Assembly: GCF_007559275.1 (NCBI RefSeq)
Contig: NZ_VMHK01000003.1
Location: forward strand, 160,565 to 224,564
Length of the DNA stretch: 64,000 bases
Reading direction: 5' to 3'
From: Bifidobacterium apousia
GTDB taxonomy: Bacteria; Actinomycetota; Actinomycetes; Actinomycetales; Bifidobacteriaceae
How positions within the stretch are numbered: position 1 is the stretch's first letter; every line of letters starts with the position of its first letter. The notes beneath the pieces were generated by a model. That model did no database searches, had not been told where the DNA came from, and saw only the letters and a list, made by a program, of their open reading frames with translations. Made by a program: the position numbers and the translations under genes. Positions 18,320 to 28,384 of this stretch are shown here, piece after piece.

Positions 18320-20293
18320 ATGATCAAGGCCAATTCATCAGCACCTGTATTCCCCAAGTCCGCAGCTGGGCCGACAGTCCCGAGCAATGCTGCAGGCGGC
18401 AATCGGCACGCCGCCGGCACCAAAGAGGGGAAGGCCAAAAGGGGAAGCGCCCAGGTCATGCTCACCCTGGTTGCACAGACGGCTCCGGCCCTGGCCCAGG
18501 CGGGCATGATCTGGTACGTAGTCTGCCAGGGCCGCTGGATCTTGCTCCTCCTCCTGCTGCCCAGCCTGACAGGCACCCTGGCCATGGTGCTTCTGAGCCT
18601 GCTGCGAATGCATCGCCGGTCATCGTCCGCTCCGCCGGCAGGCGCTCAATCGGCATACGGCACAGTATCGGATCGTGCATCCCTCTCGACAACTACAGAG
18701 AACGAGACCTTGCAGGACCTGGCTAAACTGGCCTCTGACCCCGGCCCTCAGCTCGAGTCCCGGCTCTTGGAATCAGGGCCTTCGGGATCGCAAGGTCCGC
18801 CCTGGCAGGGCATCGTCCACGCATGGCTTGCCGCATCAGGAACGTCGGCACCGGCAGTCATCGGCATCCGGCCAGATCTTGGTCCGCTGGTCATCGATCT
18901 GCCCCGCGACGGACCCCACGCCTTGGTGGCAGGCACCACCGGTTCGGGCAAATCGGTCTTCCTGCAGACCTGGTGTCTGGCCCTGGCCGCCAGCCAGCCG
19001 CCAGACCGGCTCAATCTGGTCCTGCTGGACTTCAAGGGTGGCGCCGGCTTCGGCCTCTTGGCCCGACTGCCGCACACCGTGGGCTGCGTGACCAATTTGG
19101 ACCTGGAACGGGCCGTACGCGCGCTGAACGGCCTTCAGCGGGAGTTGGAGCGCCGCCAGCGCCTAGTCGCCAGAGCGGGGGTTGAGGACACTGCACGTAT
19201 GGCCGATCCACCAGCGCGCCTGGTGGTGGTGATTGACGAGTTCCAGGCCCTGCGCCAACTTCTGCCTGACTACCTGGATAGGCTGACCTCGCTGGCCTCT
19301 CAGGGCAGATCCCTGGGCATGAACCTGGTGGCCTGCACCCAGCAGACCATGGGGCAGGTCAGCGCCCAGATGCGTGCCAACATGAACTTGGGCATCTGTC
19401 TGCGAGTGCGGGACCCCCTGCAGTCCAGGGAGCTGCTGGGCTCCTCCTGTGCTACGGCGATCGACCCTGCCTGTCCAGGTCTGGGCTTCCTGGAGCAGGG
19501 CCGGGGCTTGCAAGCCTTCCGCACCTGCCCAGCAGCTGACCCGCAGGCCCTGGTGGGCCAGATCATCAAGGCCAGTCGCTTTTGCGGCAGCCGACCGCCG
19601 GCACCGCTCTTCTCCCCTCCCCTGCCAGAGCATGATCCGGCCTGCGGACAGGTCCTCTGGCAGTCGGGACAGCCCCAGGTACCTCTGGGACATATGGACG
19701 ACGGGGTTCTGCTCCATCTCTATCGCCTGCCGCTCAAGGGTCATACGGCCCTGATCGGGCCTCGAGGACGGGGCAAGAGCACCCTGCTGGCCCTGCTGGC
19801 TCGTTCCCTGCTCACCCTGATGAAGCCAGGAGCCCGACCAGAGCCGGGCTTCGACCTGCGCATCACGCGTCGAACAGGTCACGGCTACAGCAGTCGGGAA
19901 TTTCCCGGCACAGTGCCGTCACCGCCTCATGGCCGTCAGGACGGCAGCCGTGCATTGATCTGGATTCTTGACGACGCCCAGGATCTGCTGGATCCGCTTT
20001 GTCAGGATCCTCTGGCCCCTCTTCTGCAGGAGGCTCTGGGACAGGAGGCCGCCACGGTGATCCTGGCTGTGGATACGGCCAGCGCCCTGCGCAGACCCGA
20101 GCGTTTCAGCCGCCGTCTGGTGTTCCCCTGCGGCGAACGGGGGGCCGATCTGGCTGCTGGCATCCCCGCTGATCAGCTGGCCACCCTCCCCACCCGGCCC
20201 AGTGCCATTCCCGGACGGTGTCTGGTCCTGGAGGCGGGTCTCGCCATTCCGCTACAGGTGTTCTCTTTAGCCGTAAAACAAACGAACCCTTGA
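18320..20293 (+). CDS. FtsK/SpoIIIE-type ATPase resembling type VII EccC/EssC
   Basis: A 657-residue protein. Two hydrophobic helices lie at about residues 50-95. The first motor domain has Walker A GTTGSGKS (205-212), the segment NLVLLDFKGGAGF, Walker B LVVVIDEFQAL and CTQQTMGQVSAQMRANM. A second, more degenerate domain has GPRGRGKST (about 480) and WILDDAQDLLDP. Two tandem motor domains behind a membrane anchor point to the EccC/EssC secretion ATPases rather than the DNA pump FtsK. No WXG100 substrate or other Ecc gene is seen around it, so its role is open. Confidence 0.78.
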   Translation: MIKANSSAPVFPKSAAGPTVPSNAAGGNRHAAGTKEGKAKRGSAQVMLTLVAQTAPALAQAGMIWYVVCQGRWILLLLLLPSLTGTLAMVLLSLLRMHRRSSSAPPAGAQSAYGTVSDRASLSTTTENETLQDLAKLASDPGPQLESRLLESGPSGSQGPPWQGIVHAWLAASGTSAPAVIGIRPDLGPLVIDLPRDGPHALVAGTTGSGKSVFLQTWCLALAASQPPDRLNLVLLDFKGGAGFGLLARLPHTVGCVTNLDLERAVRALNGLQRELERRQRLVARAGVEDTARMADPPARLVVVIDEFQALRQLLPDYLDRLTSLASQGRSLGMNLVACTQQTMGQVSAQMRANMNLGICLRVRDPLQSRELLGSSCATAIDPACPGLGFLEQGRGLQAFRTCPAADPQALVGQIIKASRFCGSRPPAPLFSPPLPEHDPACGQVLWQSGQPQVPLGHMDDGVLLHLYRLPLKGHTALIGPRGRGKSTLLALLARSLLTLMKPGARPEPGFDLRITRRTGHGYSSREFPGTVPSPPHGRQDGSRALIWILDDAQDLLDPLCQDPLAPLLQEALGQEAATVILAVDTASALRRPERFSRRLVFPCGERGADLAAGIPADQLATLPTRPSAIPGRCLVLEAGLAIPLQVFSLAVKQTNP

Positions 20294-20370
20294 AAAAAGT
20301 CACCCATCGTGCTTATCTTGCATAGGGTAGTGATAAAGTATCGATAAAAACTTCTTGGAGGCTTAGGTAG

Positions 20371-20649
20371 ATGAGTAATGCGTTTGATTGGCGCGCTAAG
20401 GCTGCTTGCCGTGACAAGGACCCTGAGCTGTTCTTCCCCGTCGGCAACACAGGTGCAGCCTATCAGCAGATCGAGGAGGCCAAGGCCGTGTGCCGGACCT
20501 GCAAGGTCATTGACGCCTGTCTGAAGTGCGCGCTGGACACCAACCAGGATTACGGCGTCTGGGGCGGACTGAGCGAGGACGAACGCAGGGCTCTCAAGCG
20601 CAGGGCCATGCGTGCGCGCAGGTCCCAGGCCATGCAGATGCAGTCCTGA
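20371..20649 (+). CDS. whiB: WhiB-family iron-sulfur regulator (WhiB1-like)
   Basis: A 92-residue WhiB protein with cluster cysteines in ACRDKDP, VCRTC and ACLKCAL, the GVWGGLSEDERR turn and a basic C-terminus (RRAMRARRSQ) for DNA contact. The small size and the start DWRAKAACRDKDPELFFPVG match the WhiB1 group. A GGAGG site stands upstream of the ATG. It is a monocistronic unit ended by a strong hairpin terminator. Confidence 0.93.
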   Translation: MSNAFDWRAKAACRDKDPELFFPVGNTGAAYQQIEEAKAVCRTCKVIDACLKCALDTNQDYGVWGGLSEDERRALKRRAMRARRSQAMQMQS

Positions 20650-20672
20650 CACCTTCCCGATGGCGCAAAACA

Positions 20673-20707
20673 GCAAGGGGCGACGGCTTGATGCCGTCGC
20701 CCCTTGC
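20673..20707. terminator. Bidirectional hairpin terminator
   Basis: A perfect 15-bp stem (GCAAGGGGCGACGGC) with a TTGAT loop, followed by TTT on the plus strand. It lies between the whiB stop and the convergent PdtaS-like kinase stop, so it can serve both. Confidence 0.85.
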
Positions 20708-20729
20708 TTTGCCTAAAAGGAGCCAGGCG

Positions 20730-22217
20730 TCACACGTCCTGGGCCACGCGCAGCTTGATGTTGATGACCACCCGGGTGCCGCCATCCCGGCGGGGCTCCC
20801 ACTTGACCGTGCCGCCGAAGTCGTTGGTGACGAAGGTGTTGATGATCTGCGTGCCCAGCCCGGACCCGGTGGAACGGGCCTGGCCCTGATCCGACTCCGT
20901 GCTGTAGCCGTTGCCGTCATCCTCGACCACCACATTGAGGTTGTTGCCGCCCCGGCCCACCGATATGGTGATATGCCCTTCGTCACGGCCCTCAAAGCCG
21001 TGCTCGACCGCGTTGTTGACCAGTTCGGTCAGCACCAGCGACAGGGGTGTGGCATCCTGGGCGGGCATCATCCCGAACTTGCCCACGTATGAGATGGTGA
21101 TGTGCTGGTCGCTGGTGGTGGCCAGATCCACGCTCATCTTCAGCAGGTTGGCGATCACCTTGTCGAAGTCCACAATCTCATCGGCGGTCTGGCTGAGGCC
21201 TTCATGAACCACAGCGATGGTCTGGACGCGTCGCTGGGCCTCTTCCAGCTCCTTGCGGACCTCGTCGGACTTGGTGCGCCTTGCCTGCAGCCGCAGCAGG
21301 GCCGACACGGCCTGGAGGTTGTTCTTGACCCGGTGGTGGATCTCGGAGATGGTGGCATCCTTGGTCTGCAGCTCCTTCTCCCGGCGGCGCAGCTCGGTCA
21401 CATCCCGGCAGAGCACGATGGCGCCAATCCTGCCCTGTTTGCCATACAGGGGCAGGGAGCGCATGGAGACGGCAGACCCGTTGGCGTCCAGCTCCGAGTC
21501 CACGGCTGCCTTGCCCGTCAGGACCAGTGGCAGGGAATCGGGCACGGGATCGTTCTCCTTGAGCAGGGAGGTGCCGATCTCGCTCAAATACTGGCCGATC
21601 ATGGTCTCCACTGAGCCCAGCCTGCGGAAACAGCTGATGGCGTTGGGCGAGGCGTACCGCACCACGCCGCTTGACGTCAGCACAAAGAAACCGTCGGCCA
21701 CCCTGGCGTTGTGCCGTTGGTTGAGCACTGAATCCGCATAGGGAAACTCGCCGCGGGTGATCATCTCAAAGAGCTCCTTGCCCGCGTTGATGCTCTCGCT
21801 CTCGTAGCGGCCGTTGGACTCGCGGGTGGCCATGTTGGTCTCGCGGACCACCAGACCCAGGGTTCTGCCCTGGTGCCTGATAGGAGCATAGACGTCGCAG
21901 ACCGTGGCACGGCCGATGGTGCGCAGCTTGGTGGACCGCAGCACCCCCTTGGACTGCATGGCCGCCTCCAGTTCCCCGCGCTGATCCGCCGGGAAGTGCT
22001 CCCCCACCACGTCTTCGGTGCGCAGGGACATGACCGTGGAGGGCCGGCACTGCTCGGCCACGGTGAACTCCCCCTCGCCGGTGCGCAGGAGGAGCAGCAG
22101 GTCTGCAAAGCTCAGATCGGCGATGACCTGCCAGTCGGCCACCAGGTGGTGAAGCCACTCGCGGTCCTCCTCATTGCAGTCGTCGCAGGATGCCAGAATC
22201 TCGGAAAAATCAGCCAT
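20730..22217 (-). CDS. PdtaS-like cytosolic sensor histidine kinase
   Basis: A 495-residue kinase without membrane helices. The N-terminal GAF-type domain (to about residue 145) and a PAS domain (about 165-280, around VADGFFVLTSSGVVRYASPNA) precede a HisKA_2 domain with the phospho-acceptor in EIHHRVKNNLQAVSALLRLQ. A HATPase domain follows (LVLTELVNNAVEHGF, GSGLGTQIINTFV). This is the PdtaS architecture, whose partner is the ANTAR-type antiterminator PdtaR; no PdtaR gene is adjacent. ATG 22217 is chosen (ATGGAGGGC upstream); an ATG at 22229 is in frame. Confidence 0.88.
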   Translation of the reverse strand: MADFSEILASCDDCNEEDREWLHHLVADWQVIADLSFADLLLLLRTGEGEFTVAEQCRPSTVMSLRTEDVVGEHFPADQRGELEAAMQSKGVLRSTKLRTIGRATVCDVYAPIRHQGRTLGLVVRETNMATRESNGRYESESINAGKELFEMITRGEFPYADSVLNQRHNARVADGFFVLTSSGVVRYASPNAISCFRRLGSVETMIGQYLSEIGTSLLKENDPVPDSLPLVLTGKAAVDSELDANGSAVSMRSLPLYGKQGRIGAIVLCRDVTELRRREKELQTKDATISEIHHRVKNNLQAVSALLRLQARRTKSDEVRKELEEAQRRVQTIAVVHEGLSQTADEIVDFDKVIANLLKMSVDLATTSDQHITISYVGKFGMMPAQDATPLSLVLTELVNNAVEHGFEGRDEGHITISVGRGGNNLNVVVEDDGNGYSTESDQGQARSTGSGLGTQIINTFVTNDFGGTVKWEPRRDGGTRVVINIKLRVAQDV

Positions 22218-22386
22218 GCCCTCCATCATACAAAGGGCCCTCGGAAGCAGGCAGGCGGGTCATGCCAAGGGCGATGATGGCATGCGCGTCCCATACACAG
22301 GTCTAGGGTAGGGTGGTTCACGGATGTTTCGCCCCCGGCAACCGAACCCGACAGGTCCGGACCAGTCAAGGGGCCAAGGGAGGGCC

Positions 22387-23307
22387 ATGGCAACCAGGAC
22401 CAGCGAGGACGGCAGACCGTCCGAGGATCAGGAGGTCGATCCCGATCTCGAACGCCGCCGTCAGCAGCGCCGCCAGGAGCTGACCTACCTGCGCCGGGAT
22501 GCGGAGGTGGCCCACGAGGCCCATCTGCAGGCCAGGGCCGACGCGGTGCGTGCCAAGGCCAAGGCCAAGGCTGCGCGGATCATGGCCAAGGCTGAGATCA
22601 AGGCCTCGCGAATCGAGGGCATCCCCGACATGGAGATCGAGCGCAAGGTCCGTCTGGATGTCCACGGCCGCCCCAAGCCCATGCTGCGCGGCTGGATTCA
22701 CGCCGTGGCCGCCCCCCTGGCCCTGGCCGCCGGCATCGTGCTGATCTGCCTGGCCCACGGCACTGGGCTCAAGCTGGCCTGCGCGGTCTTCATGGTCGCC
22801 TCACTGGCCCTCTTCGGCAACTCCGCCCTCTATCATCTGGGCGACTGGACCCCGGGGACCACGGACGTGCTGCGCCGTCTGGATCACGTCAACATCTTCC
22901 TGCTCATCGCGGGCACCTACACGCCGATCTCCTTCGCCCTGGACCCCTTCTGGCGGCGGATCATCATCCTGGGCATGTGGGGGGCCAGCCTGGTGGCCAT
23001 GATCGTCCACGTCTTCTGGATCGAGGCTCCCCGCTGGCTCTACACCTTGGTCTACGTGGTCTTCGGAGTCTCGGGCGTGGGCTTTCTGAAGCTCTTCTGG
23101 GACTCCCCCATGGCCGGTCCGCCGGTGGTGTGGCTGATCGTGGCCGGCGGCCTGGCCTACATCCTCGGGGCAATTGTCTACGGCCTGCGACGGCCGGACC
23201 CCTGGCCACGCGTCTTCGGCTTCCATGAGATCTTCCACTGCGGGACGGTCATCGGCTACGCCTGCCATATCGTAGCCATCTACCTGGTGGTCTGCAATCT
23301 GCGCTGA
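22387..23307 (+). CDS. PAQR / hemolysin III family membrane protein
   Basis: A 306-residue protein. A charged, Lys/Ala-rich cytoplasmic N-terminus of ~90 residues (coiled-coil-like) leads into seven transmembrane helices. The conserved metal-site residues are present: LYHLGDW, LRRLDHVNIFLLIAGTYTPI, and the late HEIFHCGTVIGYACHIVAIY. Bacterial members are called hemolysin III, but a haemolytic role is doubtful; a membrane hydrolase role is suggested by the family fold. ATG 22387 follows AGGGAGG; the open frame extends to 22324. Confidence 0.88.
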   Translation: MATRTSEDGRPSEDQEVDPDLERRRQQRRQELTYLRRDAEVAHEAHLQARADAVRAKAKAKAARIMAKAEIKASRIEGIPDMEIERKVRLDVHGRPKPMLRGWIHAVAAPLALAAGIVLICLAHGTGLKLACAVFMVASLALFGNSALYHLGDWTPGTTDVLRRLDHVNIFLLIAGTYTPISFALDPFWRRIIILGMWGASLVAMIVHVFWIEAPRWLYTLVYVVFGVSGVGFLKLFWDSPMAGPPVVWLIVAGGLAYILGAIVYGLRRPDPWPRVFGFHEIFHCGTVIGYACHIVAIYLVVCNLR

Positions 23308-23364
23308 ACACATCACCAACCTGGCGGTCTGTTCATCACACACCATCCGACAAGAACCATAGAA

Positions 23365-23402
23365 GAAGCCGCTCTCCGTCGACTATGGCGGGAAGCGGCT
23401 TC
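23365..23402. terminator. Hairpin terminator between PAQR gene and greA
   Basis: GAAGCCGCT pairs with AGCGGCTTC across a ~20-nt loop, in the gap between two convergent genes. There is no long T run, so strength is uncertain. Confidence 0.6.
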
Positions 23403-23438
23403 ATTCAGGCCGGGCTGGGACGGTGAGGGGTCGTCCCG

Positions 23439-23918
23439 CTACTTGAGGGGCTGGGCATCCTTGACGGTGACCGAGATGTCCTTGCCATTGGGTGCCTTGT
23501 AGGTCACGGTCTGGCCCTTCTTGGCGCCCATCAGGGCCGCGCCGATGGGCGACTCGGGGCTGATGACGTCGTAGTCGGTGGCCACGGTCAGATCCCTGGA
23601 GCCCAGCACATAGACCATTTCGTTGCCGGCCATGGTCAGGGTCACCAGGGAGCCGTTGCCCACCGTGCCCGCCTTGGGGGCCTTGAGGATCTTGGCGTTG
23701 CGCAGCTTGACGATCAGCTCGTTGATCCGCCCCTCGTTCTTGCCCTGCTCCTCGCGGGCAGCCTGGTAGCCGCCGTTCTCGCTCAGATCGCCCTCGGCAC
23801 GAGCCGCCGCGATGCGTTCGGTGATCTCGTCGCGGTACTCGCCCTGACGGTGGTCGAGCTCCTCCTTCAGCTTGTCGTAAGCGGCCTGTGTCAGCAGAAT
23901 CGTCTTTTCCTCAGCCAT
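23439..23918 (-). CDS. greA: Transcription elongation factor GreA
   Basis: GreA enters the RNA polymerase secondary channel and stimulates cleavage of backtracked transcripts. The 159 residues cover the coiled-coil with the acidic tip (ARAEGDLSENGGYQAAREEQ) and the C-terminal FKBP-like domain ending ISPESPIGAALMGAKKGQTV. The start follows AAGGAGGAATCAC. It is transcribed away from the upstream FKBP gene's own terminator. Confidence 0.96.
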   Translation of the reverse strand: MAEEKTILLTQAAYDKLKEELDHRQGEYRDEITERIAAARAEGDLSENGGYQAAREEQGKNEGRINELIVKLRNAKILKAPKAGTVGNGSLVTLTMAGNEMVYVLGSRDLTVATDYDVISPESPIGAALMGAKKGQTVTYKAPNGKDISVTVKDAQPLK

Positions 23919-23983
23919 GTGATTCCTCCTTGTTTGATGCGCTTGTCTCGTGGCCCGACCTGAACTGCAAAGTCAAGGGTATG

Positions 23984-24010
23984 AAAAAGGCGCCGGCCCT
24001 CACCGGCGCC
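23984..24010 (-). terminator. Rho-independent terminator of the FKBP gene
   Basis: Read on the minus strand, GGCGCCGG and CCGGCGCC form an 8-bp stem followed by TTTTT, just after the FKBP stop. It separates FKBP from greA. Confidence 0.85.
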
Positions 24011-24023
24011 TGGAGACCCTTGT

Positions 24024-24431
24024 CTACCGTGTCGATATGATGTCGATCACGAAAACCAGGGTATCGTCGCCGCCGATGCCCGCCTGGGGCATCCCCTGAC
24101 GACCATATCCATACTCCGGCGGAATGGAGACCACCAACCTGGACCCCACGTTGTGACCGGGCACTGTCTGGTCCCAGCCGCGAATGACCTGCCCCACGCC
24201 AATGCGGAAGCTGGCCGGCTGATGGCGCTGGAAGCTGGAGTCGAAGACCTGATCCGAACCCCAGACGAGGCCGTGATAGTTGACGGTGACGGTATCGCCC
24301 TTGCGGACGACCGGCCCGTCCCCCTCGACCAGCTCCACGGCGCGCAGCCCGCTGGGCGCCGGACCATGGAAGGCTATGGTCGGCGTGGCGCCGAATTCGG
24401 CGTTCACCTCGGGCATGGATTGGTCACTCAT
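24024..24431 (-). CDS. FKBP-type peptidyl-prolyl cis-trans isomerase
   Basis: A 135-residue single-domain FKBP with no signal peptide, so cytosolic. It shows VRKGDTVTVNYHGLVWGSDQVFDSSFQR, the active-site stretch GQVIRGWDQTVPGHNVGSRLVVSIPPEYGYG and VFVIDIIS at the end. It catalyses proline isomerisation in protein folding. ATG 24431 follows AAAGGAG; the frame upstream of it runs into the tRNA and is not coding. Confidence 0.93.
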   Translation of the reverse strand: MSDQSMPEVNAEFGATPTIAFHGPAPSGLRAVELVEGDGPVVRKGDTVTVNYHGLVWGSDQVFDSSFQRHQPASFRIGVGQVIRGWDQTVPGHNVGSRLVVSIPPEYGYGRQGMPQAGIGGDDTLVFVIDIISTR

Positions 24432-24521
24432 GACAACTCCTTTGGTTTTCTTGCGTACCAGAGTATCGGTTCGTCGGCCGGGTGACAAGTTGCGACACTG
24501 CCGTCCAAGCCGATGAGGCCT

Positions 24522-24607
24522 TGGTGCCCCGGGTGGGAATCGAACCCACAAGCCGGTGAAGGCGGCGGATTTTAAGTCCGATGCGTATACCATTTCGCCA
24601 CCGGGGC
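24522..24607 (-). tRNA. tRNA-Leu (anticodon UAA)
   Basis: On the minus strand a 7-bp acceptor stem GCCCCGG/CCGGGGC closes a type II tRNA with a long variable arm. The anticodon loop is CTTAAAA, anticodon TAA, on the stem GGA/TCC. The T arm is GTGGGTTCGATTCCCAC and the CCA end is encoded. It reads UUA leucine codons, which are rare in this GC-rich genome. Confidence 0.95.
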
Positions 24608-24631
24608 CGTAACCCATAACGCCTTAGTATA

Positions 24632-25633
24632 TCATTCGCGCAGGAGGGTCCGGCCGTAGTCCAGGACCAGGCCATCCAGAAGGCCGTGCTCGCTGGCCAC
24701 ATAGGTTCCCGAAGCCAGCGCACTGGGACTGGCCTGGCCCAGACGCTCCAGCAGACGGCTCCAGATCAGGGCGCCGCCGCCGATCACATCCACACGGCCG
24801 GGATGGATGGCCTTGAGTTCCCTGCGCTCCTGCCGACTCATGGTCAGCACCCGGTCGTCAACCCGGCGGGCCGCATCGACCGCAATGGACCGGCCATCGA
24901 CGGCATGGCGATCGTAGACCTCGCATCCCAGGGCCAGGGCGCTCATGGTGGTCACCGTGCCGGAGACCCCGATCAGGCTGCCTACCCCGGCTACGGGAAC
25001 CTGTTCGAAGGCCCGGTCGATCCAGCCGTCAACATCCTCCAGCGCCTGGTCGATCTGCTCCTGGGTGGGCGGATCGCCCAGCAGATGGCGCTCGGTCATC
25101 CGCACGGAGCCGATGTTCATGGAGTAGGAGGCCCTGACCTGGTCCACAGGCAGATCGCTCCCGTCCCCGCCCAGGACCAGCTCGGTGGAGCCGCCACCCA
25201 GGTCGACCACCAGGTAGGGCGCAGGAGGCATGTCGGCGCTGCCGCGCTGCTCCAGCACGCTGACCGCGCCCAGAAAACTCAGCGAGGCCTCCTGGGAGCC
25301 GCTGATGACCTCGGGCGCAACCCCCAGGATGGAGCGCACCCCCTCCTCAAAGCTTTCGCGGTTGTCGGCATCCCTGGTGGCCGAGGTGGCCACAAAGCGC
25401 AGGCCGTCCACCGGGTGTTCCCGCAGCTGCTGGGCGAAGAGCCGGCAGGCCTCAAAGGCGCGCTCCAGAGCCCGATCGGAGAAGCGGTGGTCGCGGTCCA
25501 CGCCCTCCCCCAGCCGGATGACCCGCATCAGCCTGGGAGCCACCGGGTGCAGCCCCTGTCGGTCCACCTGGGCTATCAGCAGACGTATGGAGTTGGTGCC
25601 GCAGTCCACGCCCGCCACCGTAACCTGATCCAT
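24632..25633 (-). CDS. Exopolyphosphatase / Ppx-GppA family phosphatase
   Basis: A 333-residue actin-fold phosphatase. The phosphate-1 motif is GVDCGTNSIRLLIAQ, the phosphate-2 motif LVVDLGGGSTELVLGG, and late segments GSLIGVSGTVTTM and HPGRVDVIGGGALIW match the family. It hydrolyses inorganic polyphosphate or pppGpp; sequence does not decide which. ATG 25633 follows AAGGGG; an ATG at 25648 overlaps the DUF501 stop as ATGA and is also possible. It closes the eno-ftsB-DUF501 run. Confidence 0.9.
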   Translation of the reverse strand: MDQVTVAGVDCGTNSIRLLIAQVDRQGLHPVAPRLMRVIRLGEGVDRDHRFSDRALERAFEACRLFAQQLREHPVDGLRFVATSATRDADNRESFEEGVRSILGVAPEVISGSQEASLSFLGAVSVLEQRGSADMPPAPYLVVDLGGGSTELVLGGDGSDLPVDQVRASYSMNIGSVRMTERHLLGDPPTQEQIDQALEDVDGWIDRAFEQVPVAGVGSLIGVSGTVTTMSALALGCEVYDRHAVDGRSIAVDAARRVDDRVLTMSRQERRELKAIHPGRVDVIGGGALIWSRLLERLGQASPSALASGTYVASEHGLLDGLVLDYGRTLLRE

Positions 25634-25644
25634 GGAAGCCCCCT

Positions 25645-26337
25645 TCATTGGTTTTCCTGCTGGCTCGCTTGCCCGGATGCCTCAGTCCAAGGCTGCGCGC
25701 ACCGGCAGACCTGCGGGTCGAATACCCGACGCACCAGACTCAGAACCCGGTCGCCCAGGGGATTGACCCCAGGCCCCATAACCAGGGACTGGGCAGTCAG
25801 AGCGTGCAGACACTTGACCCTCTTGGGCATGCCACCGGCCGAGATTCCGGCGATGTGCCCCTCGTCGTCGCCCAGCCGCTGGGCCAGGGCGGAACGGAAG
25901 GCCAGATAGAGCTCGTGGGCCCTGCGGTAGGCGCTGGCCAGGTCCGGATCCGAACCAAGCTCGGCATTCCAGTCGGCCATGACGCCGTCGGCCTCCAGCC
26001 GGGAGACGGCCTTGACGGCCTCGGGGCTGGTCAGATAGCAGGTGGTCGGAAAGGGCGTGCCGTCTTCCAGCTGGGGCCGGGTGACCACAGCCAGCGGATT
26101 GCCGCAGACGCAGCGGGCGCCCACGGCCACCATGCCCCTCGGATAGCGGCCCAGCTGCCGGTTCACGACGGCTGTCTGCTCCGGCGTGGCCGGGGTCGCC
26201 AGAAGCTCCTGGATACGGTCTTTGACCACCGCCAGATCCCGGCCGGTAACCAGGCTGGAGGCTTTAGGCTCGACCCGGATCTTGTCTGCGGCTTGAGATT
26301 CCACTGCTGCCTGGGGCCTTTCCTGGGCCTTGATCAC
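25645..26337 (-). CDS. DUF501 domain protein
   Basis: A 230-residue soluble protein of the DUF501 family, common in Actinobacteria between ftsB-like and ppx/gppA genes, as here. It has GRYPRGMVAVGARCVCGNPLAVVTRP, TTCYLTSPEAVKAVSRLEADG and HIAGISAGGMPKRVKCLHAL, with conserved cysteines that could bind metal. The function is unknown. The N-terminal 30 residues are a Gln/Ala-rich extension. Confidence 0.85.
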   Translation of the reverse strand: MIKAQERPQAAVESQAADKIRVEPKASSLVTGRDLAVVKDRIQELLATPATPEQTAVVNRQLGRYPRGMVAVGARCVCGNPLAVVTRPQLEDGTPFPTTCYLTSPEAVKAVSRLEADGVMADWNAELGSDPDLASAYRRAHELYLAFRSALAQRLGDDEGHIAGISAGGMPKRVKCLHALTAQSLVMGPGVNPLGDRVLSLVRRVFDPQVCRCAQPWTEASGQASQQENQ

Positions 26338-26389
26338 GCTGTCCTCATCTTCCCTGATTGTTTCCTGCTGCTAAGTTCATTGTCGGAGT

Positions 26390-26950
26390 TCACTGCGCTC
26401 CCCCGCCCTCGGATGGAGAGGGGCCATCAGCACCGCCTGGACTGCTTGAACCAGACGGACTGGCAGAGCCGGTCGGACTGGATTCCCCCTTGCTTCTGTC
26501 GGCAGCAGGATCCTGGTCGGCCTTGGCGAAGGAATAGGCCATCTCCTGATACCAGGGCAGGGAGTTCTTCCTGGGGGCCCGGACCCCCTTGCTTCCGGCC
26601 TGGTCCTTGTCCTTGCCACCCGTGACCGCCTCCGGGTGCAGGACCCGGATGGCCTCCTCGTCAGGGAAGACGAATCCCAGCCGATCCCGGGCTTGTGCGG
26701 TCACATAGGCCTTGTCGTCCCAGCGCCGGATCTGGTTCTCCAGGTCACGCTTGTGCTCGACAAGCTGGGCCTGCTGGTTGCGCAGGCCGTTGAGCTCGGA
26801 AAGATTGATGGCGTAGGCGTGGAAGGTGGAGACCAGCTGAATCAGCCCAAGGGCTACGATGATGACCGCCACAAAGAAGGTGATGGGTCCCGACGACCGC
26901 CTGCCTGTCCGCCGGTTGGCGCCGTCACGTTTGTTCTTGGCCATACCCAT
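26390..26950 (-). CDS. FtsB/DivIC-like septum formation initiator
   Basis: A 186-residue single-pass membrane protein: a basic cytoplasmic N-terminus, a transmembrane helix at about residues 23-43, then a coiled coil (LSELNGLRNQQAQLVEHKRDLENQIRRWDD) and the AQARDRLGFVFPDE motif of FtsB/DivIC. It would join FtsL and FtsQ in the divisome. The C-terminal ~60 residues are a Ser/Pro/Gly-rich tail. The start has no clear ribosome site; ATG 26944 is an alternative. The eno terminator abuts the start. Confidence 0.85.
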   Translation of the reverse strand: MGMAKNKRDGANRRTGRRSSGPITFFVAVIIVALGLIQLVSTFHAYAINLSELNGLRNQQAQLVEHKRDLENQIRRWDDKAYVTAQARDRLGFVFPDEEAIRVLHPEAVTGGKDKDQAGSKGVRAPRKNSLPWYQEMAYSFAKADQDPAADRSKGESSPTGSASPSGSSSPGGADGPSPSEGGGAQ

Positions 26951-26988
26951 AAAAATACCCGCGGCAGCCGACGCGGACCGCCACGGGT
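26951..26988 (-). terminator. Rho-independent terminator of eno
   Basis: On the minus strand ACCCGTGG pairs with CCGCGGGT (8 bp, one T-G) across a ~16-nt loop and is followed by ATTTTT. It lies between eno and the ftsB-like gene and ends directly at the latter's start codon. Confidence 0.75.
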
Positions 26989-27045
26989 GAAAGACTTCAC
27001 AGTCGGGTCAAAACCTGCAAGGTGTCCGGCCCGGCTGGCAAGACC

Positions 27046-28374
<1,329 letters not shown>

Positions 28375-28384
28375 TTACAGGATA

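Noticed and set aside
24432..24617. N-terminal extension of the FKBP gene
   Set aside because: It would read through the tRNA-Leu gene; ATG 24431 has a good ribosome site.
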